Assembly: GCF_900113335.1 (NCBI RefSeq)
Contig: NZ_FOOX01000006.1
Span: 124,001-188,000, forward strand
DNA from: Desulfotruncus arcticus DSM 17038
Lineage (GTDB): Bacteria > Bacillota > Desulfotomaculia > Desulfotomaculales > Desulfallaceae
DNA: 64,000 nucleotides
Direction: 5' to 3'
Under the pieces are notes generated by a model. It saw nothing but the letters and a program-made list of their open reading frames with translations, was not told the origin of the DNA and did no database searches. Made by a program: the position numbers and the translations under genes. Position 1 is the stretch's first letter. Each line of letters begins with the position of its first letter. This document shows, piece after piece, positions 21,001-27,641 of the stretch.

Positions 21001-23945
21001 AGTTTATTTTTGAGAGCCTCATTAGTAATAGTTATAGCCCCGTGGTTATCTCCCGACCCGGGTTCCACCACTTCAACGACCACATCCGGGATTTTAGTAA
21101 TAAAATAGGTGGTTGTTTTGGTCCACCAGGAAGGGCCGTATTTAACCCATACATAACCGCCCTTGAGAGCGTAAGTGCCAATAGGAGTGTCTGCAGGAAC
21201 AGTGAAAGTAATTGTTTTTAATTTCTCCAACTCATCCAGCTTAGTGGCACTACCGGACCGGACAGTTTCCAGACCGGGAATATCGGTAATAAAGGTGGTA
21301 TAAGCCTCAATTAATTCGGCAGTCATCCACTCATCCCCGGCCGGGGGGTGGTTGGCGGCAATAGTGGCAATATCAAGATCGGGGATGCTGACGGTAACTT
21401 CATCACCCGGCCAGATAGGTTCGGTATTCTCAATAGTAGCGGTAAAAAAGTCGGGATCATAGCCTGCATTTTCCAATACTTTCAGAGGAATATCGGGCAA
21501 GTTGGAAAATCTGTGGTCATTCTGTTCGGCACCTGTCACCGGAGGAGCGGTCCCTACCGGTGTTTCACTGTAAAGGCCGCTGCCAAACCAGTTTTCATCA
21601 ATATGCCCGTCAGTTAACACAAATTCACCGGCTCCGGTCAATTCCATCTGGATACCGTTAGATGTGGCCAGATCATACTGACTGAAGCTCCCGGAGACAG
21701 TGGAATAACGGGGCATGTCGCAGGAGTAGGAAACACCCACAGCCGCCGGGTTGTAAATCCGGGATACTTTGGGCACCGGAATGACCAGCCCGGAGCATGA
21801 AATTTTGATGACATCCCCTTCATACATGTGCGGCGAACCAGGCCGGGTTAAATTATCAATTTGAATGGCCATTTTTTTGGCCCGGATGTTATATACTTTG
21901 CTGGTTGTGCCGCCGGTGTTGCTGGCGGTAATAATGATGGGATTGTAGCCGTCTTTCAGGTTCACCGTAAATGCGCCTGATCCCGATGTATATCCTTGCC
22001 CGTATACCCCGGCAACAACGGTGGCACCCGCGTCCGTATCGACATTAAAGGTATAATTAAGGCTGTCTCCGGTGAAATATACAACATCGTATTTGGTTAC
22101 TTCAATATCCGTTTCCAGCTCCGGACCGGAGGCACCCGCTTTTTTAACATTGACGGCAATAACGGCATCCTGCCCCTCGTAACCGTTGTAGGTGATCTTG
22201 ATTGCGGCTATGCCTTCCGTTAAGCCTTTAACGTAATATTTTATTCCTTCTTCGGTGCCGTCCGTGTTTTCTTTTTCAACGGCAACTACATTATCATAAA
22301 CCGATTCCGCCACTGAAGTTAGATTATTAACCGTAAATATTAAATCGTCTCTGTTAAAGGCCTTGTCATCTAAACCAACTCTGGGGGTATCAAAGACGAC
22401 GATTTCTTTCCTTTCCCCCTCCACCATTTCCAGGTCGAAAGTGCTCAACAGGAAATCATTGGGGTAATTACGCACTTCACTGCCGCCGGGGTTTAAAAGG
22501 GCGGCAATTTTGGCTTCCGCCGCTGTCAATACGGCCAGGTTATACACCAGGACTTTTTGCTCTGCGCTTAAAGCGTTATAAGCGGCCCGGGCGGCTTCCA
22601 CCTGTTCCTGGTCCGCCAGGGTAATGGCGTCAACGGCGGGCAACGCGGTAATTAAATCAATAACTGCGTCAGCCGCGGTTTGGTTGTCACCTTCCAGTTG
22701 GGCTATTTTGTTTTCCGCCTCTACCAGTACGGAGTAGTTGGTGACCAGCGCTTTTTGCGCGTCTGTCAGGTTGTCATAGGCTGCCCGTACGGCTTCTATT
22801 TGATCTTTGTCCGCCAGGGTAATGACATCAACGGCAGGAAGCGCTGTTATCAAAGCAATGACTGCGGCGGCGCTGTCCTGGTCGTTATTGGCGATGACTA
22901 CGGTTATGGTGTAGGTGTTGGGGCCACAGGTAACGGTGATCACTTGTTGATCAACAACGGTTATTTCGTCTGTAATTCGGTAGGTTTTATCTGCTGATTG
23001 AATAGTTACTTTGTTAAATTTGTTGGCTGCGGTAGGAGTGACTGTTATCGAGGTCTCCGCCGGTAGGGTCAAGGTGTATTGTTTTGTCTCCGGCGTAAAG
23101 ACGGGGCTTAGGATGCCTTTACTAACTGCCAGGGCTTTTAAGGAGGTGTCCTGGTTGTTAAAGTCGGCGCCCAGGTCAGCCCCCATATTGCAGGTGTAGA
23201 ACCATTCTACTACGTCGCCGTCCGCCACGGTGAAGGTGTGGGCCCCGGCATTGATGAACCAGTCATTCAGGCTGACCATCCAGCCGCTTTTATTACCGGA
23301 GTCAAACTCGGAAAGTTTATCAACGGTTCTGGTTCCGTCCTCGGATGTAACGGGGCCGATTCCTTTTACGTAGTCTTCGGCACCGTAAACTGTCATGCTT
23401 TGGGTGGCCAGGGCTGCTTCCAGGGCATCCCGGATAGTCATGCCCTCAGTTATTGCTACTTCTGTAGTCGGCAGTATTTCCCCAAAGGGCTCCCGGTAAG
23501 CGGGGGAAAGGTTCGCTACTTCTTGTTCCTGTCTCTGTACATTATCCACTACTCTGACTTTGACTGTGCCTAAATCCGTAGCAGCCACAGTTGGCGCAAT
23601 GTCAAAGGTTGTCCATTGTTTTTCGGAGCCGTATACCGCGTAAACCACGCTGGTCACGGTTTGCTCGGAGTTGTTTGCGGGCACGGTGAAGCTGACGGAG
23701 TCACTGTCGCCCGCAATGTTATGGCTGTCCCCGTTTTCATCGGTATAATACCAGTCAATATCACCGATAACTTTCTTGTCACCGTAATAAATAGATGATG
23801 TTACGGTAACTTCATCTCCGCTACTGTACGCCGGTTGATCAGGGTCCATAGTTAATCCTGCCGCCAGCGCGGGATTAACTATGCTAAACATCATGATCAA
23901 GACTAATAGTATGTTTAGTATTTTCGATTCTCTTAGTCTTTTCAT
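12084..23945 (-). CDS. Giant S-layer-anchored protein with DUF4430, LRR and toroid domains
   Basis: 3953 residues with signal peptide; ATG 23945 follows AAAGGAG. Domains in order (approximate): Ig-like 28-115; DUF4430 125-255 (SGWMVSLN, DGDVVEWFY); cadherin-like beta 265-350; two helical repeats 355-478; Ig-like region 480-960; three tandem modules (about 970-2355), each of BspA-type leucine-rich repeats plus a BIG2 and mostly a cadherin-like beta domain; Ig-like; alpha/alpha toroid 2445-2727; Ig-like and cadherin-like domains; DUF4430 3142-3278 (GWLVRVN, EIEWYYGD); Ala-rich helical region; ZU5-like beta domain; three SLH repeats 3768-3953. It thus unites both halves of a transcobalamin-like fold and a wall anchor in one chain. 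It sits alone behind riboswitch 2. Likely role: S-layer-bound cobamide capture, with LRR and Ig repeats as stalk or adhesin (inference). The C-terminal third is nearly repeated at 1-1640. Confidence 0.93.
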   Translation of the reverse strand: MKRLRESKILNILLVLIMMFSIVNPALAAGLTMDPDQPAYSSGDEVTVTSSIYYGDKKVIGDIDWYYTDENGDSHNIAGDSDSVSFTVPANNSEQTVTSVVYAVYGSEKQWTTFDIAPTVAATDLGTVKVRVVDNVQRQEQEVANLSPAYREPFGEILPTTEVAITEGMTIRDALEAALATQSMTVYGAEDYVKGIGPVTSEDGTRTVDKLSEFDSGNKSGWMVSLNDWFINAGAHTFTVADGDVVEWFYTCNMGADLGADFNNQDTSLKALAVSKGILSPVFTPETKQYTLTLPAETSITVTPTAANKFNKVTIQSADKTYRITDEITVVDQQVITVTCGPNTYTITVVIANNDQDSAAAVIALITALPAVDVITLADKDQIEAVRAAYDNLTDAQKALVTNYSVLVEAENKIAQLEGDNQTAADAVIDLITALPAVDAITLADQEQVEAARAAYNALSAEQKVLVYNLAVLTAAEAKIAALLNPGGSEVRNYPNDFLLSTFDLEMVEGERKEIVVFDTPRVGLDDKAFNRDDLIFTVNNLTSVAESVYDNVVAVEKENTDGTEEGIKYYVKGLTEGIAAIKITYNGYEGQDAVIAVNVKKAGASGPELETDIEVTKYDVVYFTGDSLNYTFNVDTDAGATVVAGVYGQGYTSGSGAFTVNLKDGYNPIIITASNTGGTTSKVYNIRAKKMAIQIDNLTRPGSPHMYEGDVIKISCSGLVIPVPKVSRIYNPAAVGVSYSCDMPRYSTVSGSFSQYDLATSNGIQMELTGAGEFVLTDGHIDENWFGSGLYSETPVGTAPPVTGAEQNDHRFSNLPDIPLKVLENAGYDPDFFTATIENTEPIWPGDEVTVSIPDLDIATIAANHPPAGDEWMTAELIEAYTTFITDIPGLETVRSGSATKLDELEKLKTITFTVPADTPIGTYALKGGYVWVKYGPSWWTKTTTYFITKIPDVVVEVVEPGSGDNHGAITITNEALKNKLAVAAGKEDGYPYNLTKNELAGITGSVDLSGCGITDADMEVMQYLTGVSAIDLSGNPGLTAAVVNQDTFDWTTAKSLNFSGCTGITEITAEAFKDCANLKGITLPEGVTGIGDKTFWGCSDLTAITLPDTVTSLGVSCFQNCSKLANINIPENLQTLGDSCFSGCTSLPAVTLPNGITALGSRIFYGCTALESISLPANLENIGDYCFRNCSSLAEITLPDTLVSLGMYSFAYTSLTEIKIPAGVTSIGSAAFYQSPIVIFDARNTVFTAYDNNWRVDPAAVLLGADAQVSPTSGSIKLSKENLTVSHNIPQDKTVVWLSSDNTIATVADGVVTGVQPGMAYIYVKADDYSYSGFCRVTVTDDGEARLQQLSLAGITLSETLEPTRYVYTADITGDIRSTSVTATAADSGATIKINGTPVADGESSPDIPLDLGINTIRVEVTSPDGSVTKTYLINITMQAVHEGDDYVAIGNSAFQAKLAVAAGKESGYTGILTFDELASITGTLDLSNINITDEDMAVMKYLKGISAIDLSGNPDITYSTVEADTFDWTIPKSLNFSGCSGIIRVVNNSFDNCTNLNGIILPDTVTSLGSRAFRNCTNLVSVSIPGITSIGQDVFSNCTALTEIDLPDGLTTIGYEAFSFCSALTEINLPDSVTRLDMYCFSHNTSLREVRLSPALTALPAYCFSDCASLTYLSVPANVTDIGSSCFRGCTALGLLDLRATGFTGLDSGWSVPESTVALFPGLDAGLSPQSATIKLGEETVAINHNIPAGKNVMWGSSNPDVVRVADGVLTGVKSGIAVIYAKAEDNSYSGISTVTVLDTDNARLQALSLEGINLNEAFDPATVIYTADAGCNQTSTTVTARAADAGSTITVNGIPVEDGIPSQPISLAPGDNTILVRVTTADGTVTKTFAIIVNINEVYEGDDYVAVVNPLLQEKLAVAAGKGSGYTGILTFADLAAITGAIDLSNAGIDDQDMAVMKYLTGVSAIDLSGNTAITPTTVLDGSFDWTTPKSLDFSGCSGITEIVNEAFKDCSNLTGITLPDTVASIGFASFRGCAGLAGMELPQGVITIRQDCFRGCAGLTTVTIPASVESIGMNMFYDCTGLTAVDLSQVAADALTDSRYMFQNCTGITDMANIKLPQGITMLPDSFFRGCTGITKIDLPASVNSLGSYVFSDCTGITEADLSGFSSVGDSTFNKCSALKSVTLPAELNELPRNFFSGCTSLEAIQLPDSITSIGRDCFSNTGLSYLAVPGNVTFIDRNCFNNTPLNILDLSATGFTSVMSNWRLSEYALVLYPGTDAQLSPGSGSIKPGETLTITHNIPAEKTLIWRSSNPTVAIVANGVVTGQTEGTAYIAVKASDDSYSGVCAVTVGAELTPDTTAPEITTAGLTNGATVNEATLNFTVAANDNKDGTIQPVVKLNGTAVEPDNGTYSVELAEGQNTITIAAEDAAGNKANKTYTITYQIKTGLAEAVSEAIEKACSQIQAAGKYSDWEAVGLAQAGKQIPASYLEDLTREIKDKNGILRLPTDYERITLGILAAGGDPLNIGGYNLIEKIYNAELTSQGNNAVIFGLIALDSANYTVPENALYNRDRLIENILNVQSSEGGWTWDGTGNDIDMTGMALTALGPYYNNRADVSQAVNIAVEWLTSQQTETGGFSSWGSENSEGASQVIIGLTANGIDPAGEQFTKPGGNIVEYLLTYQQPDGGFAHAKGGATDAMATEQALQALVAYDYYLNEKGPLYHFKDSQPGQDTKAPEITVDGLSDGAVVNEAVLNFTVAATDDVDGTITPEVKLNGTIINPDNGTYKVELAEGTNTITIAAEDTAGNKTSKTYTITYEEKADTNANLSNLALSSGTLDPAFTPGNTDYKVTVGSDIANITVTSTASNVNAVVEINGAVVNSGSASQTINLQVGTNTLTIKVTAADGTTTKTYTVNVVRRHALTEPIEDITLEENTKNIEISDNTREATINIPKGIEGASINLPVSNTGDQKTATLPQLTITADREIGGTTAQIQISIPAGTKVSAAASTDWDGTITLPTVKTQPGANISNAASVDAVIEVGFGDIELTFDKAVRLLVPGQAGKSTGYVRGGVFTPITRTLSADTQTAADAELPAGGEGKIEAGNDLVIWTKHFTEFVAYTPTSSSGDDGGDSSSISVGIRIEGYKRTIFDGTVSFNPEDYKDEDGKYRFTGPDGTEYVNDRATVLLATVMAWNQNGITDNSVGYSDNYVARMAGEEEFDFLGEHKTSGWLVRVNNKLINQGVGVWPVEDWDEIEWYYGDVNSYFGNIEVSPTKLKTGEKIKVKVTGQWNGGMSMTDTSRKEPMEEAAVYVGTEQYTTGADGTAEITVNNPGTFEVYAVKLDQDAENEAGGYYFPLMSRTAKVKITVTGPSIGTSVPVPEDPADAAVIIQELLESEEPPGETVVAETVKAAAICLVNNLKEIKTADEANQLLKDTAAVTQLLNRAAGLINSSGPALDFSRSCREITGVLAGLAPQISGEESKATLARAAVQTFEAAAGLLNRISDRGGLRETVDGLLDSVAPILASLQDQDAAAVQNSVLSLARQAARYLVQETLGADRLTMQDAELKAAIDPGQAGELAGYAGQTMAGLEEKLGQMGLGQSLKLARQAIINIPGQGEKAVQVTLPAGTMGEVAAKGADSLAINTPEATFNLTPGTFDQASQNKDITLSAALVDPADLNNPAVPPGSIVVDLNATAAGETIIAFSAPLEVSLPYPGTPADPSAVTVYRIKADGSLEPMGGTYDPCSGRVTFQTRHFSKYFAREAPKQQFTDLTGYAWAQEAIETLAGKGIISGKENGIFDPGANVTRAEFASLITRMLNQKAPQNTALPFKDVAQDSWYHDAVAAAYAGGLVGGVSRDRFNPGNSISREEMAVIIARVLEQKGHAGGRAEDLAGFKDRDRIASWAQDAAALAVREGIITGMGDGRVAPVDNANRAQTAVMLYRLYEILQQ

Positions 23946-24109
23946 GCACTACTCCTTTCTTTACTTTCCACCTCATTACTTTACAATGGTAAAATCCTTG
24001 ACAATCCGCTAGCTTAAGTTGTTAAATGACACCTTTTTAAAGACTGTACTGTTAATTACCCCCCTTTCTAAAAAATGAGTAATCATTGGTGTTATATCTA
24101 TCACCTAAC

Positions 24110-24145
24110 AAAAAAAAACCGGCTTCCGCAGAAGCCGGGGTTTTT
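24110..24145 (-). terminator. Riboswitch 2 expression-platform terminator
   Basis: Minus strand CCCCGGCTTC, TGCG loop, GAAGCCGG, then nine T. It lies between riboswitch 2 and the giant gene's ATG (23945). Confidence 0.88.
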
Positions 24146-24293
24146 AGCAGTTTAATGCTACCTGGTACAGCCATTTGGTCTCACTCAACCTACAGGTATT
24201 CTCAACCTGGTTGAGCCATTGGTCACACCTGGCATACAGAGGTACTCTAAACCCACTCCAGCACTTCACCTTTTCACGGAAGGCTTAATTTAT

Positions 24294-24494
24294 GCTGTTC
24301 TGCCAGGCAGGTCTCCTGACTCATGGCTCATTGCTCATCTCCCGCCTTCCCATCCCGTCCAACACTCAATTTTTGAGCGCCTGAACAGAACAGTGGCACT
24401 TTGGAAGCAGCTAACCATTCACAGTGGCCGAACCGTCCGGGATTCTCACCCGGTTCCCTTTTAAGCTTTGATAGAATCAAAGCGCCTAAACAGA
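24294..24494 (-). promoter_or_regulatory. Cobalamin riboswitch 2
   Basis: Minus strand: AAAAGGGAACCGGGTGAGAA, TTCGGCCACTGTGAA and the B12 box TCAGGAGACCTGCC, closed by CTGTTT/GAACAG as P1. Controls the 3953-residue S-layer protein. Nearly the same as riboswitch 1. Confidence 0.95.
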
Positions 24495-24558
24495 GATATT
24501 TTTATTTTTGCAACTACTTAATTGTTTAAGGGTTAATGTTTAAAATATTGGTTAAATT

Positions 24559-24587
24559 AACTTACCACAAAAAACAAAATTTGACAA
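24559..24587 (-). promoter_or_regulatory. SigA-type promoter of riboswitch 2
   Basis: Minus strand TTGTCA, 17-base spacer, TAAGTT, about 65 bases upstream of the aptamer; the same arrangement as upstream of riboswitch 1. A further partial copy of the -35 region occurs at 25149-25171 without an aptamer. Confidence 0.7.
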
Positions 24588-24857
24588 TGATTTTGGTAAA
24601 TAGTGCCTGTTTGCCCGCTTATTTGATCTTTTATAGTGTATAAATAAGCTAATTTGATGTTTATTGCATTGTTAAATATGGTTTTTTGGGGGAAATTTGA
24701 TGGTTCATCTTTGGCTAAAAGTGCCGCCGCGGTTAGTACTTTACAGCGCGTTACTTGTATATTTTGTTACTATTGATGCGTATATGCCTTGTTTTCACGC
24801 TTATTACATATAACTTGAAGTGCATGCCTGACAAGATATTTTGTTGTAATTAATAGC

Positions 24858-24895
24858 AAAAGACTCCCCCATGGCAGATCACAGGGGAGTCTTTT
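24858..24895 (-). terminator. Bidirectional terminator downstream of cobO
   Basis: Same 12-bp AAAAGACTCCCC/GGGGAGTCTTTT stem as at 11808-11845. Here it separates the cbiZ-cobO transcript from the promoter of riboswitch 2. Confidence 0.85.
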
Positions 24896-25200
24896 GCTGC
24901 AAAGCTTTTCTTCTTACTTATTTAAAGATTCAAAGCCGGATCAATATCAACATCCTCATGGAGGGCTTTAGCAGGACAGCCTTATACCCTGGTTGTCCAT
25001 TTCAGATCTTCCGACCTGGTTTAAATGCTCTATAGCCCTAACCACCTGGTATATTTCGTCTTGCCTGATTTGGTAGACAGGCGGGGTGAAAAGCACCTGG
25101 TTTTTTCCAGGAAAACCAGATACTTTTATGACAGATGGCAATAATCATAAAAAACAAAATTTGACAATATAGCTTACTTTGCTTAAACTTAATGGTCCTC

Positions 25201-25740
25201 TTATCGTTCAATACCGTCCCTGGCAGGTACTCCTTTTTCGTAGTAGTGCTTGATCTCCGCCATTTCCGTCACCAGATCCGCCGCTTCTATAACCTCCTGC
25301 GGAGCGTACCGGCCGGTAAATATTACTTCCACGTTATCGGGCTTGGTTCTGATGATTTCCAGCATTTCTTCCGTTGTGATCAGATGAAAATAATGAGCGG
25401 TATTGATCTCATCAAATATAATTATATTGTATTGCCCTGAATTCATGGCCTGCTTGGCTTTTTTCAGACCTATCCCGGCCATTTTCACATCTTCCTCCAG
25501 AGGAGGGTTTTGCACATGGATAAAAGTGTCTTTGCCGTACTGTTCAATGGTTATGTAAGGTTTACACATTTCGGCGGATTTTAGTTCCGCATAGTACTGC
25601 CCCTTCATAAACTGGCCCATATAAGTTTTGAGCCCCCGGCCCATGGCCCGAAAGGCCAAACCCAGAGAAGCCGTGGTTTTGCCTTTGCAGTTTCCGGTAT
25701 AGACCTGCACATACCCTTTCGGTAAAACAGATGACCCCAT
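25201..25740 (-). CDS. cobO: Cob(I)yrinic acid a,c-diamide adenosyltransferase (CobO/BtuR type)
   Basis: 179 residues, the usual family length. It transfers the adenosyl group of ATP to Co(I) corrinoids, making adenosylcobamide in the cytoplasm. Visible motifs are the P-loop GNCKGKTTA near residue 13, FRAMGRG, the central IIIFDEINTA Walker B region and VIFTGRYAP. ATG 25740 is preceded by GGAGGTTTAAACA. It lies 84 bases downstream of cbiZ and shares its riboswitch-3 leader, so salvage and adenosylation are co-regulated. Terminator 24858-24895 ends the unit. Confidence 0.95.
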   Translation of the reverse strand: MGSSVLPKGYVQVYTGNCKGKTTASLGLAFRAMGRGLKTYMGQFMKGQYYAELKSAEMCKPYITIEQYGKDTFIHVQNPPLEEDVKMAGIGLKKAKQAMNSGQYNIIIFDEINTAHYFHLITTEEMLEIIRTKPDNVEVIFTGRYAPQEVIEAADLVTEMAEIKHYYEKGVPARDGIER

Positions 25741-25824
25741 TGTTTAAACCTCCTTTTTTTAAATCTTTTACCTTACTCAAATTTTTAACAGAATTTATTA
25801 ATCAAATAGCGGAATTTGAAACCA

Positions 25825-26565
25825 TCAATTCGGCAATACAACACCGGCGGGTTTTAGCGGGCCGTCAACACCAATGGCGGTGACATTGTCATTAATGCCT
25901 TGAGTTACCGACCGGCACACCGTCCGCCCTATCAGGCATCCCAGATCAGTTGCCGCCCCGGCATGCGGGTACGGCTTTCCTCTTCCGGTGCAGGCGATAA
26001 CGATAACATCATTGGTGGTGCCTGTGGCCGGTGCGCCGTCCGGCAGGCGGATACCGGACTGCAAAACAGCCATAGTCTTTGCTTCCGCGGCTGTGATTAA
26101 AGCATTGACCATGGCAACCCGGGACATATTGCCGTCAATCAGAACCACAATACTAATTGTTCCCGGTGCGACCATGCTTGTATGAGCAGCAATATCGCCG
26201 ATGGAACAGGCATTGTTCATCCCCACTGCGCAGAGGGAGGCTACCGCCAATCCTTTTTTGGTGTCGAAGCTCATCACCGTGTGCCTAACATCAACCGCTG
26301 TCATTAAACCCAAAACCTGCTCGCCCAGGTTCATCTTTTTCGCCAGGCGGGCAAGGTCTTCAGCCGGGTTATCGCTGTTGTAGTTTTTTCCGACAGTGTG
26401 GTGCAAAATGAACTTGACCCGCCGCTGTTTACCGCCCATGACTGCAGAGCTAAAAACCTTTAATTCGCGCAGGGAAACAATTAGGAAAGTATTTTCCTCG
26501 GCCAGGTAAAACCTGATACCTTTTATTGGAACATTGGCGTTAAAGGCAGTAAGTTCTTCAAGCAT
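25825..26565 (-). CDS. cbiZ: Adenosylcobinamide amidohydrolase (copy 1)
   Basis: 246 residues, full CbiZ family length. CbiZ cuts the aminopropanol side chain (nucleotide loop) from adenosylcobinamide or unwanted cobamides, giving adenosylcobyric acid for rebuilding. Family features seen: HHTVGKNYNSDNP, GLMTAVDVRHT, and the Gly/Ala-rich C-terminal block with TGTTNDVIVIACTG and GRTV near the end. ATG 26565 has a modest GGAGTG site. First gene behind riboswitch 3, followed by cobO. A diverged paralogue (many identical blocks) lies at 41118-41861. Confidence 0.93.
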   Translation of the reverse strand: MLEELTAFNANVPIKGIRFYLAEENTFLIVSLRELKVFSSAVMGGKQRRVKFILHHTVGKNYNSDNPAEDLARLAKKMNLGEQVLGLMTAVDVRHTVMSFDTKKGLAVASLCAVGMNNACSIGDIAAHTSMVAPGTISIVVLIDGNMSRVAMVNALITAAEAKTMAVLQSGIRLPDGAPATGTTNDVIVIACTGRGKPYPHAGAATDLGCLIGRTVCRSVTQGINDNVTAIGVDGPLKPAGVVLPN

Positions 26566-26738
26566 CCAGTCTCACTCCACTCGCGGATTTTTAAATTAAA
26601 TCTTCCGGGTAAGTTATCTAAACTTAATAATTATGCTTATGGATGTATCCGGGAAATACTCAATTTAAAATAAATTCCCGGTGAGCCCGCCCACCGGGAT
26701 AATACAAAGAGAGAAGGAGTAGGTATAAAAAATACATA

Positions 26739-26772
26739 GAGACCCCGGCCTTTCCGCAATAGCCGGGGTCTC
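26739..26772 (-). terminator. Riboswitch 3 expression-platform hairpin
   Basis: Perfect 11-bp stem GAGACCCCGGC/GCCGGGGTCTC on the minus strand, followed a few bases on by a T-rich stretch (TATTTTTTATA). Placed between aptamer 3 and cbiZ. Confidence 0.8.
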
Positions 26773-26844
26773 TTAAAAGGTATGATACCATTGTAACCAA
26801 TACCTGTCAGCACCTGAACCTTTACACGGAAGGCGATACTTGAT

Positions 26845-27019
26845 ACACTGTCCAGGCAGGTTTCCTGACTTATGGTTATTAGCGTTATCCCGCCTTCCCG
26901 GGCAATTTAATACCCAGTGGCATTAGGGACCGCCTACCATTTACAGTGGCCGGACCGTCCGGGATTTGCACCCGGTTCCCTTTTCACCCCCGGCACGAAC
27001 GGGGGCACCTGAACAAGTT
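26845..27019 (-). promoter_or_regulatory. Cobalamin riboswitch 3
   Basis: Minus strand: GAAAAGGGAACCGGGTGCAA, GTCCGGCCACTGTAAA and the B12 box AGTCAGGAAACCTGCC, with P1 TGTTC/GGACA. Controls cbiZ-cobO. Confidence 0.95.
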
Positions 27020-27033
27020 ATTCAATTACCTGT

Positions 27034-27062
27034 ATACTAACACTATTTAACTGCTTTGTCCA
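27034..27062 (-). promoter_or_regulatory. SigA-type promoter of riboswitch 3
   Basis: Minus strand TGGACA, 17-base spacer, TAGTAT, ending about 15 bases upstream of the aptamer. Confidence 0.6.
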
Positions 27063-27174
27063 CCGATCTTTTGACAAATTAGCAGCCTGAGTTGGGCAAT
27101 TGTATTCCCGTCGGCAAGACAATATCTGCCTCATCGAAATTATAGCCTTACCTTAGGCTCCGATCCTTACCTGT

Positions 27175-27537
27175 TCAGATAATCTTCACCATCTCATATA
27201 GTTTACGTTCGTTGCTCTTGCTGATGAGTGCGGTTTCACGAGTATTATGAAACTCTATGTAACGCTTGTCCGCTTTATTGCTCACTTTTTTCACCATTTT
27301 TATATTGATGAGGTAGGACTGGTGTGATCTGAAGAAACCGGCATCATTCAATTTTTTTTCTATTTCGCTTAGACTGGCGCTAACGGTATGCTTTCCCCGC
27401 AGGGTATAAATATCCACCCTTCTATCACTGGTAGCAAACATGATTATCTCATCTTTGAGCAGAAATATCTTCTCATACCCCTGTTTAAAGCAAATAATGT
27501 TATCGCACTCGGCGCATGAAAAACCGGTTATATTCAT
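27175..27537 (-). CDS. LytTR-domain DNA-binding protein
   Basis: 120 residues, made up almost wholly of a LytTR DNA-binding domain (about 20-118). It has the typical DIYTLRGKH, LxEIEKKL, FFRSHQSYLIN and VKKV segments. There is no receiver domain, so it is a stand-alone LytTR. A short N-terminal cysteine motif (CAEC, then C at 8, 11 and 16) could bind a metal or sense redox; this is speculative. ATG 27537 follows AAGGTAGTAGC. It is the last gene of the long minus-strand run starting at 40.7 kb, after the toroid protein. It may regulate this surface locus (inference). Confidence 0.85.
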   Translation of the reverse strand: MNITGFSCAECDNIICFKQGYEKIFLLKDEIIMFATSDRRVDIYTLRGKHTVSASLSEIEKKLNDAGFFRSHQSYLINIKMVKKVSNKADKRYIEFHNTRETALISKSNERKLYEMVKII

Positions 27538-27574
27538 GCTACTACCTTCTTTATTTTTAAATTTACTCTTTAAT

Positions 27575-27610
27575 ACCCGGTTCCGGGATACAGAATCCCC
27601 GAAACCGGGT
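27575..27610 (-). terminator. Stable hairpin between toroid gene and LytTR gene
   Basis: Minus strand ACCCGGTTTCGGGGAT and ATCCCGGAACCGGGT form a long GC-rich stem, but no T run follows. It may be an RNA-processing or partial-termination site rather than a classic terminator. Confidence 0.45.
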
Positions 27611-27641
27611 TCCGCTTCTTCCTTAGGCTCTTGCCAGACCT

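Larger units (their letters stand above)
24300..25070 (-). repeat. 0.77-kb promoter-riboswitch repeat, copy B
   Basis: Counterpart of 11255-12020. The stretch 24496-25200 holds no intact gene: only the promoter, terminator 24858-24895, the degraded tail of the coiled-coil ORF (24956-25070) and the 3' flank of cobO. Confidence 0.9.

Noticed and set aside
12300-23900. CRISPR-like or tandem DNA repeats in the giant gene
   Set aside because: Repetition is at protein level (LRR and Ig modules) with variable DNA; no direct repeats with spacers.
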